Counted from the stretch's first letter, positions 6,613 through 13,932 are shown. The stretch is DNA of 24,051 bases from an uncultured Bacilli bacterium (GCA_947627395.1 CANQVW010000009.1:1-24051); one strand, 5' to 3'. Notes: generated by a model from the letters alone, not told the origin. Translations and numbers: made by a program.

Positions 6613-7735
6613 ATATTGATCTTGTTGGAAGAATTAATTGAAGGTGATTAACGTCATATTCACCTGTAATTATAAATGGTTTTATTTCTCCAGTGAAGTG
6701 AATTGTAATTTGATTGGAATCAAAAGCTCTAACAGCATCTAAAAACCATTTTGAGCTAAAAGCAATTTGTAACGGAATTGGATTTGTGCAATCAATCGGT
6801 GTGATTTCTTCTGAAGTTCTACCTATTTCATTATTTGATGAGTTGATTTCAATGAGATCTTTATCTTTTATTGTTAACTTAATTACATTTGAGACGTCAC
6901 CAACATTAAATAACGATGCTCTTTCGATTGTTGAAATAAGTAAATTTTTATTAAATGTGATACTTGTAATGTATTCTGTTGGAATTAAACTAGAAATATT
7001 AGGAAATGTACCTTCAATTAAACGAGTTAAAAATACAATATTTTTATATTTAAATAAGACTTTTGTGTTTGAAAAGAACATTTCTACCTTTTCTTCAACA
7101 TCTTCTATAATTTTATTAAGTTCATCTAAGCTTTTGCTGGGAATAATAACATTTACTTCATCGTTTTCTTGATCACAAATCATATATTTCTTAGCTAATC
7201 TAAAACTATCTGTAGCTAATGCTTCTAATTTTTTCCCTGATGTTGTTAGTGAAATTCCAGTTAAAACCATTTTTGATTCCGAATCGGAAGTCGCAAAAGA
7301 AGTTTTTTTGATAATTTGTTTTAAATTTAACACATCCAGAGTAACTTTAGATGGTGTTTCTTCAAATGAAATATACGGAAATAGGTCTTTTTCCATCATA
7401 TTTAATGTAAAAGTACTTTTATCAGCTATAATTTTAACCATGTTTTCCTCAAAAGTAACAAATATAATATCCTTTGCTTCTACTTTTCTAACGATGTCTA
7501 ATAAATATTTACCTGGAAGCAAACAACTTCCGGTTTCTTCAATTGTTACTTGATTGGAGGATAGTATTTTTGCCTGTATAGATACATCAGAATTAGACGA
7601 AGTAAGTATAATGCTATGCTCTTTAACATCTATTTTTATACCCGTAAGTACTGGCATTTGAGGTTTTGTTGATATAGCTTTACTGACATGATTTAAATTT
7701 TGTAAAAGTAAATCTCTAGCTATTGTGAATTTCAT
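6611..7735 (-). CDS. dnaN: DNA polymerase III beta subunit (sliding clamp)
   Basis: Ring-forming processivity clamp, 374 aa, normal for the three-domain Gram-positive clamp. It starts MKFTIARDLLLQNLNHVSKAI, contains PVLTGIKIDV and LLPGKYLLDIVRKV, and ends with the clamp tail LQLILPTRSI. The ATG is preceded by AAAGGAGATAAATT. It follows dnaA by 72 bases, the standard dnaA-dnaN order, and the gap holds two DnaA boxes. Normally yaaA would follow; here the RHH-parA cassette intervenes in the opposite direction. Confidence 0.98.
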   Translation of the reverse strand: MKFTIARDLLLQNLNHVSKAISTKPQMPVLTGIKIDVKEHSIILTSSNSDVSIQAKILSSNQVTIEETGSCLLPGKYLLDIVRKVEAKDIIFVTFEENMVKIIADKSTFTLNMMEKDLFPYISFEETPSKVTLDVLNLKQIIKKTSFATSDSESKMVLTGISLTTSGKKLEALATDSFRLAKKYMICDQENDEVNVIIPSKSLDELNKIIEDVEEKVEMFFSNTKVLFKYKNIVFLTRLIEGTFPNISSLIPTEYITSITFNKNLLISTIERASLFNVGDVSNVIKLTIKDKDLIEINSSNNEIGRTSEEITPIDCTNPIPLQIAFSSKWFLDAVRAFDSNQITIHFTGEIKPFIITGEYDVNHLQLILPTRSI

Positions 7736-7777
7736 AAATTTATCTCCTTTGTTTTTATTTATAATATATATTATTCT

Positions 7778-7807
7778 TTATTATTAGGGATGTGGATAAG
7801 TGGATAA
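7778..7807 (-). promoter_or_regulatory. oriC part in dnaA-dnaN gap: DnaA boxes and trio-like repeats
   Basis: On the minus strand two overlapping DnaA boxes sit just after the dnaA stop: TTATCCACT (7799-7807) and a perfect TTATCCACA (7791-7799). Then comes a short TCCC, then TAATAATAA (7778-7786) and an AT-only stretch to about 7741. Boxes followed by a small GC cluster, tandem T-A-A/G triplets (DnaA-trios) and AT-rich DNA is the order described for Bacillus-type basal unwinding elements, where DnaA loads on one strand. The boxes are seen directly; the unwinding role is inferred. Confidence 0.65.
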
Positions 7808-9223
7808 CTATGAATCAAGCTTTTTTTCGATGTTTTGAAGATCTTGTTTTGTTTTTTGATCCACTTCTAAAGCATCTTTTATGTTTTCAAAACCATGAGT
7901 GATGGTTGTGTGGTCTTTATTTCCGAAATGCTCGCCAATTTTTTTTAAAGATATATCAAATCTCTTTCTTATTATATAATAGCACAAATTTCGAGCATAT
8001 ACGAGCTGAGGTTTCCTACTTTTGGAAACTAATTCTTCTTCTGAGATAGCAAAGTATTCGGAAATCACTTTTTTTACTTTTGTAATATTTTGATTTTCAG
8101 CATTAATTAAATCTTCTGGTTTAGTAGGAATAATCCCTTCCAAACTAATCATTACATTTTCTTCATTAAATTCAAGATCAAATGAGACACAATAAGTAAT
8201 AAATCTTCTTAATGCTCCCTCAAGTTCACGAACATTTTGCGTAAAAATATCTGCAATAATCTCTAAACAGCCCAAAGGAACGTCATTTGGGTTCGCTATT
8301 AGAAAGGAAAGCTTTCTTTTTAAAATATTAATACGTAATTCTTTATCAGGAGCTTCAATATCGACATTTAATCCCCATGTAAAACGAGAAACAAGACGCT
8401 GCATTAACTTTAAATCAGAAGCTTTTCTATCAGATGTTACAACTATTTGCTTATTTCTCTCATGAAGAAACTCAAAGACTTTAAAAAACTCTTCTTGAGA
8501 ACTTCTTGCATTTTCTAAAAATTGAATATCGTCTACCAAAAGAACATCTGCTCCACGATATTTATTATAAAATTGTTGTTCAATATCTCTTTGATTTAAT
8601 TTTGTATATACGAACATATCTTCTATAAATTGTTGAGTTGTTGTATATACCACATTTGTTTTCGGATTTTTATCCAAAATAAAATGCCCAATAGACATCA
8701 TTAAGTGCGTTTTACCTAAACCTACGCCTCCAAAAATAAACAAGGGGTTAGCAAATTCACCAAGAGGGGATTCAGCAACTTTGAGCGAGCTTGTGACTGC
8801 TAAGCGATTTGATTTACCAGTTACGTAATTCTCAAAAGTGAATTCTGCGCGAAGTTTACGGGCACTACGGTCAAAATTAACATGATCTGGCGTAGATAGT
8901 TTAATCGGATTTTGTGCTCTTTCCTTATCGGCATCTTCTTGAGTAATAAATTTGAACCTAAGTTTTTCTTGAGTTAATTCTTCTAATAATTCATTCATTC
9001 TTGTTGAATTGAATTTTTCAACAAACATTTTTGTTAATGCATCTTTTACAATAATATAAATAATACCATTTTCAATTTTATAAACTTCTTTTGCGTTTTG
9101 AAATCTATCAGAAATAGAATCCACATATTCCTCAGGAGTTTCATCTAAAATTCTGGAAACGATAGTATCATATACTTGTTGATAGTGTAATTCATTTTCG
9201 TTTCGTTCAACTTCTGTATTCAT
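7808..9223 (-). CDS. dnaA: Chromosomal replication initiator DnaA
   Basis: AAA+ initiator of 471 aa. Domain I is about 15-95. A short linker follows, then the AAA+ domain from about 128: Walker A GGVGLGKT (165-172), Walker B LLVDDIQF (228-235), sensor I VVTSDRKAS and the arginine-finger region QRLVSRFTWGL. Domain IV ends with the box-binding signature GNKDHTTITHGFENI (434-448; usual form RDHTTVMHA). TGAGGTAC precedes the ATG. Its promoter lies in the origin DNA upstream, where DnaA boxes could mediate autoregulation. The short domain II is common in AT-rich Bacillota. Confidence 0.98.
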   Translation of the reverse strand: MNTEVERNENELHYQQVYDTIVSRILDETPEEYVDSISDRFQNAKEVYKIENGIIYIIVKDALTKMFVEKFNSTRMNELLEELTQEKLRFKFITQEDADKERAQNPIKLSTPDHVNFDRSARKLRAEFTFENYVTGKSNRLAVTSSLKVAESPLGEFANPLFIFGGVGLGKTHLMMSIGHFILDKNPKTNVVYTTTQQFIEDMFVYTKLNQRDIEQQFYNKYRGADVLLVDDIQFLENARSSQEEFFKVFEFLHERNKQIVVTSDRKASDLKLMQRLVSRFTWGLNVDIEAPDKELRINILKRKLSFLIANPNDVPLGCLEIIADIFTQNVRELEGALRRFITYCVSFDLEFNEENVMISLEGIIPTKPEDLINAENQNITKVKKVISEYFAISEEELVSKSRKPQLVYARNLCYYIIRKRFDISLKKIGEHFGNKDHTTITHGFENIKDALEVDQKTKQDLQNIEKKLDS

Positions 9224-9245
9224 AAATTAGTACCTCATATAGACA

Positions 9246-9254
9246 ATCATATCA
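9246..9254 (-). promoter_or_regulatory. Extended -10 of the dnaA promoter
   Basis: The minus strand reads TGATATGAT (9246-9254), an extended -10 (TGn plus TATGAT) about 25 bases upstream of the dnaA ATG. No good -35 is present. It lies within a 10-base tandem repeat, ATCACAAAAT then ATCACAAAAA on the plus strand (9251-9270). Confidence 0.5.
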
Positions 9255-9305
9255 CAAAATATCACAAAAATAAAGAAAAATTTTACAAAAATAAAGTGAA
9301 ATAAC

Positions 9306-9389
9306 TTATCCACTTATTCGCATGTGGATAAGTCAATTTATATTAGTGGATAACCTTCTCGTTTATTCTCAAATAGGAATTTATCCACC
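9306..9389. promoter_or_regulatory. oriC DnaA-box cluster upstream of dnaA
   Basis: Four DnaA boxes lie within 84 bases: TTATCCACT at 9306-9314 (plus), a perfect TTATCCACA at 9323-9331 (minus), TTATCCACT at 9345-9353 (minus) and TTATCCACC at 9381-9389 (plus). This is between divergent dnaA and the next plus-strand gene, the classic origin position. With the boxes in the dnaA-dnaN gap it forms a bipartite origin. The flanking 9241-9305 is A/T-rich. Confidence 0.88.
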
Positions 9390-9450
9390 ATGAATGTGAA
9401 TTATAAAATGGACAAAAATGACATATAATAAAAGAGTAATTAAAAAAAAC

Positions 9451-9479
9451 TTGCAAAAGAAATAGTTTTGTAGTAAAAT
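9451..9479 (+). promoter_or_regulatory. SigA-type promoter for the gene at 9534
   Basis: TTGCAA (9451-9456) and TAAAAT (9474-9479) are separated by exactly 17 bases, about 55 bases before the start codon. Confidence 0.7.
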
Positions 9480-9504
9480 AAAAGAAGTACAATAACTTAG
9501 GAAC

Positions 9505-9536
9505 GGAGGTAAAGGTGAAAACCTTACATTCATATG
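9505..9536 (+). promoter_or_regulatory. Ribosome binding site with hairpin spacer
   Basis: GGAGGT (9505-9510) is 23 bases from the ATG at 9534, too far for direct use. GTAAAGG (9509-9515) can pair with CCTTAC (9522-9527), with one bulged A and loop TGAAAA. If folded, it would place GGAG about six bases of single strand from the ATG. An alternative reading is that the same Shine-Dalgarno serves a GTG at 9515, opening a 19-codon frame ending at 9574 that overlaps the main gene. Confidence 0.45.
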
Positions 9537-10781
9537 GAAAACAAAAAAGAAAATTCAAAGAAATCTTTAAATGATGTTATTAAGAAACTTAATAAAACGG
9601 GATTAATCTTAATTATCATAGTTTATATTTTGTTTCTAAGTTTAATTTTAGCATTATTGAAACCCAATAATAAATATTTATCAGTTCCAGCATACGAACA
9701 TCAATTTTGGAATGAAGAAGTTTCACCCCAAATTACTATTGTTGGAAATAGAACAGTAAATGACAATAATTCTGTTAGTTTAAGATATAACATAACAAGT
9801 AGCACTATTGCAAGAAATCAAGACGGAAATATATCAAATGATCCACATTACAAATTAACTTCAATTCAATTAAGTGCAGGAGTTGTCAATAAATTATCCA
9901 CATATAATGAAGACAACATTAACAGCATGTATTATTTTACAGAACTATCATCATATACAACACCTGTTACCAACTCATTTACTTTAGATAACTCATCAAA
10001 AGCTCAACATCCAATGACATTCTATGCGCGATTAGAATACACTGTTGGAAAAGAAAGAAGAGTTGCAAGTTTTAAAGAACCTATAAAATTGTTACCGACT
10101 GAGAATGAAAAATCTGATATGAGAAGTGTTTATGATAGTAAATACAAAATCTACCCTGCTTTGGCTGCTCCAATAAAAGATAACCAAGATAAAAAAATAG
10201 GAACAGTTCAATTTGCGGCAAACCTAAACTCAGATAAAAATTATGAAGCTGGGGTAAGAATTAAATTAGATGATAAAGATAATTTAAAATTTCATATTGA
10301 TATGCAGTCATGGATTGTTACCGAAGATGGTGAATACTTACCATTTATAGGTGTATATAATTATGCAAATCGTAGAAGCAATTATAGTCAAAGTAATAGA
10401 ATAATTGATAGAAGATTAAATCCAGCTTATATTTGTTGTGTTGTATCTTATTGCGTTGAAGAAAATAAAGGAGCAACACAGCATGATGAAATTATCACCA
10501 CATATGATCAAAAAGTATGTTATATGCAAGCTATTTCTAGTCTTTCTTCTTCTTTCGATACTGTTCCGCCAACAGAACCAGAAGAAATAGGAGAAACTAA
10601 GCCTGATGTAGGTGATTATGGTGATGAAAGATTTAAACTAACGCAAACCATTCAACTGGTTATTGGTATTGGTAGTGGAGTTTTAGCTGTTGGAATCATT
10701 ACTGTTGCTTGTATCATTACAGTTAAGATGGTTCAAAAAAATAAGCATGAGGAAGAATCTTCTGAAAAAACAGAAGAATAA
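9534..10781 (+). CDS. Unrecognised double-anchored membrane protein
   Basis: Protein of 415 aa that I do not recognise. It has a basic cytoplasmic start (1-21), a transmembrane helix at about 23-42, a polar region of about 330 residues presumably outside the cell, a second helix at about 375-397 and a charged tail MVQKNKHEEESSEKTEE. The outer region is rich in Asn, Ser, Thr and Tyr and beta-prone, with four closely placed Cys (CCVVSYC and a later VCYM). No catalytic motif is evident. The ATG at 9534 is the first usable start after an in-frame stop at 9516-9518. It lies between oriC and rpmH, with its own promoter and no clear terminator before the rpmH promoter. The protein at 20419 shares the layout but no obvious sequence. 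Confidence 0.8.
   Translation: MENKKENSKKSLNDVIKKLNKTGLILIIIVYILFLSLILALLKPNNKYLSVPAYEHQFWNEEVSPQITIVGNRTVNDNNSVSLRYNITSSTIARNQDGNISNDPHYKLTSIQLSAGVVNKLSTYNEDNINSMYYFTELSSYTTPVTNSFTLDNSSKAQHPMTFYARLEYTVGKERRVASFKEPIKLLPTENEKSDMRSVYDSKYKIYPALAAPIKDNQDKKIGTVQFAANLNSDKNYEAGVRIKLDDKDNLKFHIDMQSWIVTEDGEYLPFIGVYNYANRRSNYSQSNRIIDRRLNPAYICCVVSYCVEENKGATQHDEIITTYDQKVCYMQAISSLSSSFDTVPPTEPEEIGETKPDVGDYGDERFKLTQTIQLVIGIGSGVLAVGIITVACIITVKMVQKNKHEEESSEKTEE
9894..9902 (+). promoter_or_regulatory. Perfect DnaA box inside a coding region
   Basis: TTATCCACA occurs in the coding sequence of the unknown membrane protein, about 500 bases from the main box cluster. It may be an outlying origin or titration site, or chance. 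Confidence 0.4.
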
Positions 10782-10786
10782 AATCA

Positions 10787-10815
10787 TTGACATAAATAAG
10801 AAAATGATGTATAAT
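10787..10815 (+). promoter_or_regulatory. Consensus SigA promoter of rpmH
   Basis: A perfect TTGACA (10787-10792) and a perfect TATAAT (10810-10815) are separated by 17 bases. It is the strongest promoter in the window, as expected for a ribosomal protein gene, and starts 6 bases after the previous stop codon. Confidence 0.93.
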
Positions 10816-10844
10816 TAACAAGCATAGTTTTTAGGAGGTATTTT

Positions 10845-10988
10845 ATGAAAGGATGCTACAGAACATATCAGCCCAATAAGCTTAAAAGAAGTAAGACACA
10901 CGGTTTCCGTGCACGTATGTCTACTGTCGGCGGAAGAGTTGTTTTAGCCCGTAGACGTGCTAAAGGAAGAAAGAAATTAACAGCTTAA
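10845..10988 (+). CDS. rpmH: Large ribosomal subunit protein bL34
   Basis: Structural protein of the 50S subunit, 47 aa. The conserved body reads RTYQPNKLKRSKTHGFRARM, then RVVLARRRAKGRKKLTA. Most bL34 proteins begin M-K-R-T-Y-Q-P; here three extra residues (GCY) sit between MK and RTYQP. TTAGGAGGTATTTT precedes the ATG at ideal spacing, and no alternative start exists inside the insertion. It heads the rpmH-rnpA-yidC-jag block. A terminator-like hairpin directly after the stop probably keeps rnpA expression well below that of rpmH. Confidence 0.97.
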   Translation: MKGCYRTYQPNKLKRSKTHGFRARMSTVGGRVVLARRRAKGRKKLTA

Positions 10989-10994
10989 AAATCT

Positions 10995-11035
10995 GGACCA
11001 CTTGTTTCGTCAAAAGAAAATAGTGGTCCTTTTTA
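10995..11035 (+). terminator. Terminator/attenuator between rpmH and rnpA
   Basis: GGACCACT (10995-11002) and AGTGGTCC (11022-11029) form a perfect 8-bp stem with a 19-base loop, followed by TTTTTT (11030-11035). The T-run ends just before the rnpA ATG at 11041. Partial termination would let some transcripts continue into rnpA and yidC. Confidence 0.75.
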
Positions 11036-11040
11036 TTTTT

Positions 11041-11391
11041 ATGAATAAACAGTATATATTAAAGAAAAATTATGAAATAGAAAAACTAATACAACATAAA
11101 AAAAGTGTTGGAAATAAATACTATGCTGCATACTTTTATAAAGTTGATGAAATTAAACCACATATTGCTATTTCTATTTCAAAAAAGTGTGGAAATGCCA
11201 TTGTTAGAAATTATCAAAAGAGAGTTACCAAAGAAATTATTCGTCAAAACATAAAGCAATTAACTCATTTTGAAGTATTATTCGTAATTAAAAAAAATTC
11301 TTTAAACTTATCATTTCAAGAAAAAAAAGATCAAATTCAATATATTATAAGAATGATTAAAAAGAAAGGAGAAATACATGAGGAAACATAA
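11041..11391 (+). CDS. rnpA: Ribonuclease P protein component
   Basis: Protein subunit of RNase P, which assists the RNA subunit in cutting tRNA 5' leaders; 116 aa, normal length. The signature appears as KKCGNAIVRNYQKRVTKEII (family pattern K-x-G-x-A-V-x-R-N-x-x-K-R). The start ATG at 11041 (MNKQYILKKNYEIEKL) matches family N-termini. In-frame TTG at 11002 and GTG at 11023 would add poorly conserved residues encoded by the terminator stem. No Shine-Dalgarno is seen before any of them, so initiation is probably weak. The stop overlaps yidC by 14 bases. Confidence 0.95.
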   Translation: MNKQYILKKNYEIEKLIQHKKSVGNKYYAAYFYKVDEIKPHIAISISKKCGNAIVRNYQKRVTKEIIRQNIKQLTHFEVLFVIKKNSLNLSFQEKKDQIQYIIRMIKKKGEIHEET

Positions 11392-12325
11392 AAAAGTTGT
11401 CTTGCTTCTATTACTTCTGTTGTGTACATTTTTATTAACAGGATGTGGTGGAAGTACTGATAAACCAATTGAAGGATTCCACGGTCTTTGGGATATTTTT
11501 GTATATCCAATGGCAGGAATTATGTGGGTAATTGGAAAAACAATTGGTTTTGGAAATTATGCACTTACCATTATTTTTGCAACATTAGTCGTTCGTTCAT
11601 TAGCCTGGCCAATTTATGCAAAAACGAATGACATGCAATTAAAAATGCAATTAGTTCAACCAGAAATTGATAAAATTCAAAAAAGATATGCACAAAAACA
11701 AGATCGAGAATCTCAACAAAGAATGCAAATGGAGATGATGCAAGTCTATAAAAAATATGGAATTGGATTTAGTGGATGTTTAATGCCATTAATTCAAATG
11801 CCAATCTTTATTGGATTCTATCGTGCCATTTCAGGAATTCCAAAATCTATTACTGAAAATAACTGGATTGGAAAAATCTTTAAAGACACTAAACTATTTG
11901 GTGTAGATATGATATTAAAACAAAATGAGGCCATTGACAAAGCAACAGGTGAAATCATTCAATCAACCGGGTGGACTACACAACGTTGGGGAGTTTTAAT
12001 ATTAGCAATTCTCGTTGGTGTTACTCAAATCGTAAGTATGATTATTAGTAACCGAAGACAAAAGAAACAAAAAGAAGATCAGCAATCCAATGTGCCTATG
12101 TATCGTAGACCAGAGCAAAATTCACAACAAAAAACAACAGAAATGACCATGAAATTTATGTTATATTTTATGGCGGCTATGATGGTTGTGTTTGTTTGGA
12201 CCAGCCCTGCCGGATTAGGAGTATATTGGGTTGTTGGTAATATTTACTCTACTTTCCAAACGTGGATAGGTCATGTTAGTAGTCAAAAACGATTAGAAAA
12301 ATTAAAAAAGAAGCACAATAGATAA
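11378..12325 (+). CDS. yidC: Membrane protein insertase YidC/OxaI (lipoprotein type)
   Basis: Inserts and folds membrane proteins, alone or with SecYEG; 315 aa, the short Gram-positive form without the large periplasmic domain. A lipoprotein signal ends in LTGC (Cys23 predicted to be lipidated). Five membrane helices follow. The first carries the conserved groove Arg73 (FATLVVRSLAWPIY), then the charged cytoplasmic coiled loop (QLVQPEIDKIQKRYAQK), then FSGCLMPLIQMPIFIGFYRAI. The tail is basic (RLEKLKKKHNR), fitting ribosome contact. AAGGAGAAATAC precedes the ATG inside the end of rnpA. It is co-transcribed with jag. Confidence 0.97.
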   Translation: MRKHKKVVLLLLLLLCTFLLTGCGGSTDKPIEGFHGLWDIFVYPMAGIMWVIGKTIGFGNYALTIIFATLVVRSLAWPIYAKTNDMQLKMQLVQPEIDKIQKRYAQKQDRESQQRMQMEMMQVYKKYGIGFSGCLMPLIQMPIFIGFYRAISGIPKSITENNWIGKIFKDTKLFGVDMILKQNEAIDKATGEIIQSTGWTTQRWGVLILAILVGVTQIVSMIISNRRQKKQKEDQQSNVPMYRRPEQNSQQKTTEMTMKFMLYFMAAMMVVFVWTSPAGLGVYWVVGNIYSTFQTWIGHVSSQKRLEKLKKKHNR

Positions 12326-12338
12326 AAGGAGGATAGTC

Positions 12339-13040
12339 ATGAAAACGAAAGCATATGAAGTAAAAAATGAAGATGAAGCATTAGCTTTAGCATCTAAAGA
12401 ATTTGGTCTTTCAGAAGATGAATTAGTTGTAAAAATCTTAAGTGAAAAGAAAGGATTTTTAGGCATAGGTTCTTCTAAGGAAGTTGAAGTTACAGTTGGA
12501 ATTGATCCGATTGAAAAGGGAAAAAGATATCTTCAGACGATATTGGAACAAAATCAAGTTGAAGATGGATTTGTTGAAAAAATTGTGAGAGACAATGTTG
12601 TCGAATATAACATTAGTGCTGGAGATTTCAATGGCATCTTAATTGGAAAGAATTCAAAACATATGATAGCGTTGCAAATCCTAGTCTCTAGTGTTGTCAA
12701 TGCTTATTATGGTGATGATGAAGCTAGAATTGTAAAAGTGGATGTCGGTGGATATAGACGTCGTCGAGAAAGTAATTTAGAAAGATTAGCTGTTGAATAT
12801 GGTAAACAAGTAGTTAAAACAAGGCAATCTGTTACATTAGATGGATTAAATTCATATGAAAGAAAAATAGTTCACGATAGACTTTCTACTTGGAGGGATC
12901 TAAAAACACATTCGGAAGGCGAGGAACCAAATCGTTTTCTAATTATTGAATATGTTGGTAAAAAAAGAAAGGAACCTAAAGTAGAAGAAACTGAAGAAAA
13001 TGTAACAATTGAAAAAGAGACAAATGAAAAAGCAGAATAA
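12339..13040 (+). CDS. jag: Jag/KhpB RNA-binding protein (Jag-N, KH, R3H)
   Basis: Protein of 233 aa, also called EloR or KhpB, an RNA-binding regulator linked to cell elongation in Gram-positives. The Jag-N domain is at about 1-52 with the typical KKGFLGIGSSKEVEV. The KH-like domain is at about 75-135, and the R3H domain at 145-205 with NSYERKIVH and HSEGEEPNRFLIIEYV. The KH loop reads IGKNSKHM where most Jag proteins have G-x-x-G (IGKRGxT), so the second Gly is Ser. This may alter RNA binding. The acidic C-terminal tail is about 20 residues. It follows yidC by 13 bases with AAAGGAGG upstream, the usual yidC-jag pair. Confidence 0.95.
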   Translation: MKTKAYEVKNEDEALALASKEFGLSEDELVVKILSEKKGFLGIGSSKEVEVTVGIDPIEKGKRYLQTILEQNQVEDGFVEKIVRDNVVEYNISAGDFNGILIGKNSKHMIALQILVSSVVNAYYGDDEARIVKVDVGGYRRRRESNLERLAVEYGKQVVKTRQSVTLDGLNSYERKIVHDRLSTWRDLKTHSEGEEPNRFLIIEYVGKKRKEPKVEETEENVTIEKETNEKAE

Positions 13041-13043
13041 TAA

Positions 13044-13073
13044 AAATCCCTACCAAATAAATGGTGGGGATTT
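13044..13073. terminator. Bidirectional terminator between jag and fic
   Basis: AAATCCCTACCA (13044-13055) pairs with TGGTGGGGATTT (13062-13073) with one G-U pair and a 6-base loop. In the minus direction the stem is followed by a T-rich run, so it best terminates fic. In the plus direction the tail is weaker. Confidence 0.75.
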
Positions 13074-13079
13074 CAATTA

Positions 13080-13775
13080 TTACTCAAGATTTCCAAGAGA
13101 TTTTAATTCTAATTCTTGCAAATACTCAACAAAAGGATTCATATTTTTTTCTACTTTAAATTGTTCTAAAACTTCATAGTATTTATTTCTTTCATCTGCA
13201 GTGATAATAACAGGAGCTAAACCATTCTTCATCAATTCATAATTGAGAATAAGTCTTGCAAGACGACCATTTCCATCTAAAAATGGATGAATTTTTGCAA
13301 GTTGCAAATGACAATAAGAAATGTATTCTAATAAATGATCTTTAGGACCTTCTTCAACATATGTAAAGTATTTCTCCATACGATCATAAACTTTTAAATA
13401 ACTAGGTGGAGTATGATTTGAACCTTTTACTGAAATATCTACATTGCGATACAGACCTCCAGTAATTTTTGTACCTTCCATTAAGATTTGATGTAAATCT
13501 TTTAATTCATTTTCATTCATTTCAATTCCATTTTTTACCATTTCAACAATTCTTAAAAAAGCATTCTTTTGATTTAAAATTTTTTGGGCTTTTTCTGAGT
13601 TAATGCCCACATATTCATTATTTAAAACTTTTCTAACCTCTTCTTTTTGCAAATCAGTAGATTCAAATGAAAGAGCGCTGTGCACCAAGTTTAACAAAAA
13701 ATCATCAGAAATATTTGTTAAACTGAATTTTTCTTTGGCTACGTTTAAAGCCTCATCTAGATTGAAATCGATCAT
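13080..13775 (-). CDS. Fic-domain protein (probable AMP transferase)
   Basis: Protein of 231 aa with the Fic core HPFLDGNGRLAR (163-174), the catalytic His and the Gly-Asn-Gly-Arg phosphate loop all intact. The flap region is near GGLYRNVDISVKGSNHTPPS. Fic enzymes usually transfer AMP from ATP to protein Tyr, Ser or Thr. An N-terminal helix, HSALSFESTDLQKEEV (32-47), aligns with the class II inhibitory motif (S/T-x-x-x-E-G/N). The regulatory Glu38 is kept, the Ser position is Ala34 and the Gly is Ser39. No separate antitoxin gene is adjacent, fitting self-inhibition. AAGGAGGTAATCACC precedes the ATG. It is a single gene read toward the origin, with its own promoter. The target is unknown. Confidence 0.92.
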   Translation of the reverse strand: MIDFNLDEALNVAKEKFSLTNISDDFLLNLVHSALSFESTDLQKEEVRKVLNNEYVGINSEKAQKILNQKNAFLRIVEMVKNGIEMNENELKDLHQILMEGTKITGGLYRNVDISVKGSNHTPPSYLKVYDRMEKYFTYVEEGPKDHLLEYISYCHLQLAKIHPFLDGNGRLARLILNYELMKNGLAPVIITADERNKYYEVLEQFKVEKNMNPFVEYLQELELKSLGNLE

Positions 13776-13807
13776 GGTGATTACCTCCTTATTATCTATC
13801 CAATTAA

Positions 13808-13835
13808 ATTATATCACATTTTTTGAAAAATACAA
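13808..13835 (-). promoter_or_regulatory. Promoter of fic
   Basis: On the minus strand TTGTAT (13830-13835) and TATAAT (13808-13813) are 16 bases apart. An extended -10 TGA precedes TATAAT. It lies about 33 bases upstream of the ATG. Confidence 0.75.
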
Positions 13836-13884
13836 CAGAAAAATGTAAACGATTTTATAATTTTACAAAAACTTAAAAATTCTA

Positions 13885-13913
13885 TTGATAATCTATATAA
13901 AATGAATTATAAT
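13885..13913 (+). promoter_or_regulatory. Promoter of the hydrolase-ABC-mnmE operon
   Basis: TTGATA (13885-13890) and TATAAT (13908-13913) are separated by 17 bases. Transcription would begin only about 12 bases before the ATG at 13933, giving a very short leader that still contains GAGAGGT. Confidence 0.75.
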
Positions 13914-13932
13914 CTATGAGAGGTAAACACAT

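Noticed and set aside
9343..9558. Minus-strand open frame across oriC
   Set aside because: It is Phe-rich translation of DnaA boxes and promoter DNA, with no ribosome binding site, overlapping a well-supported promoter.
11002..11040. Upstream TTG/GTG start for rnpA
   Set aside because: The added residues are encoded by the terminator hairpin and T-run, and no Shine-Dalgarno precedes them.
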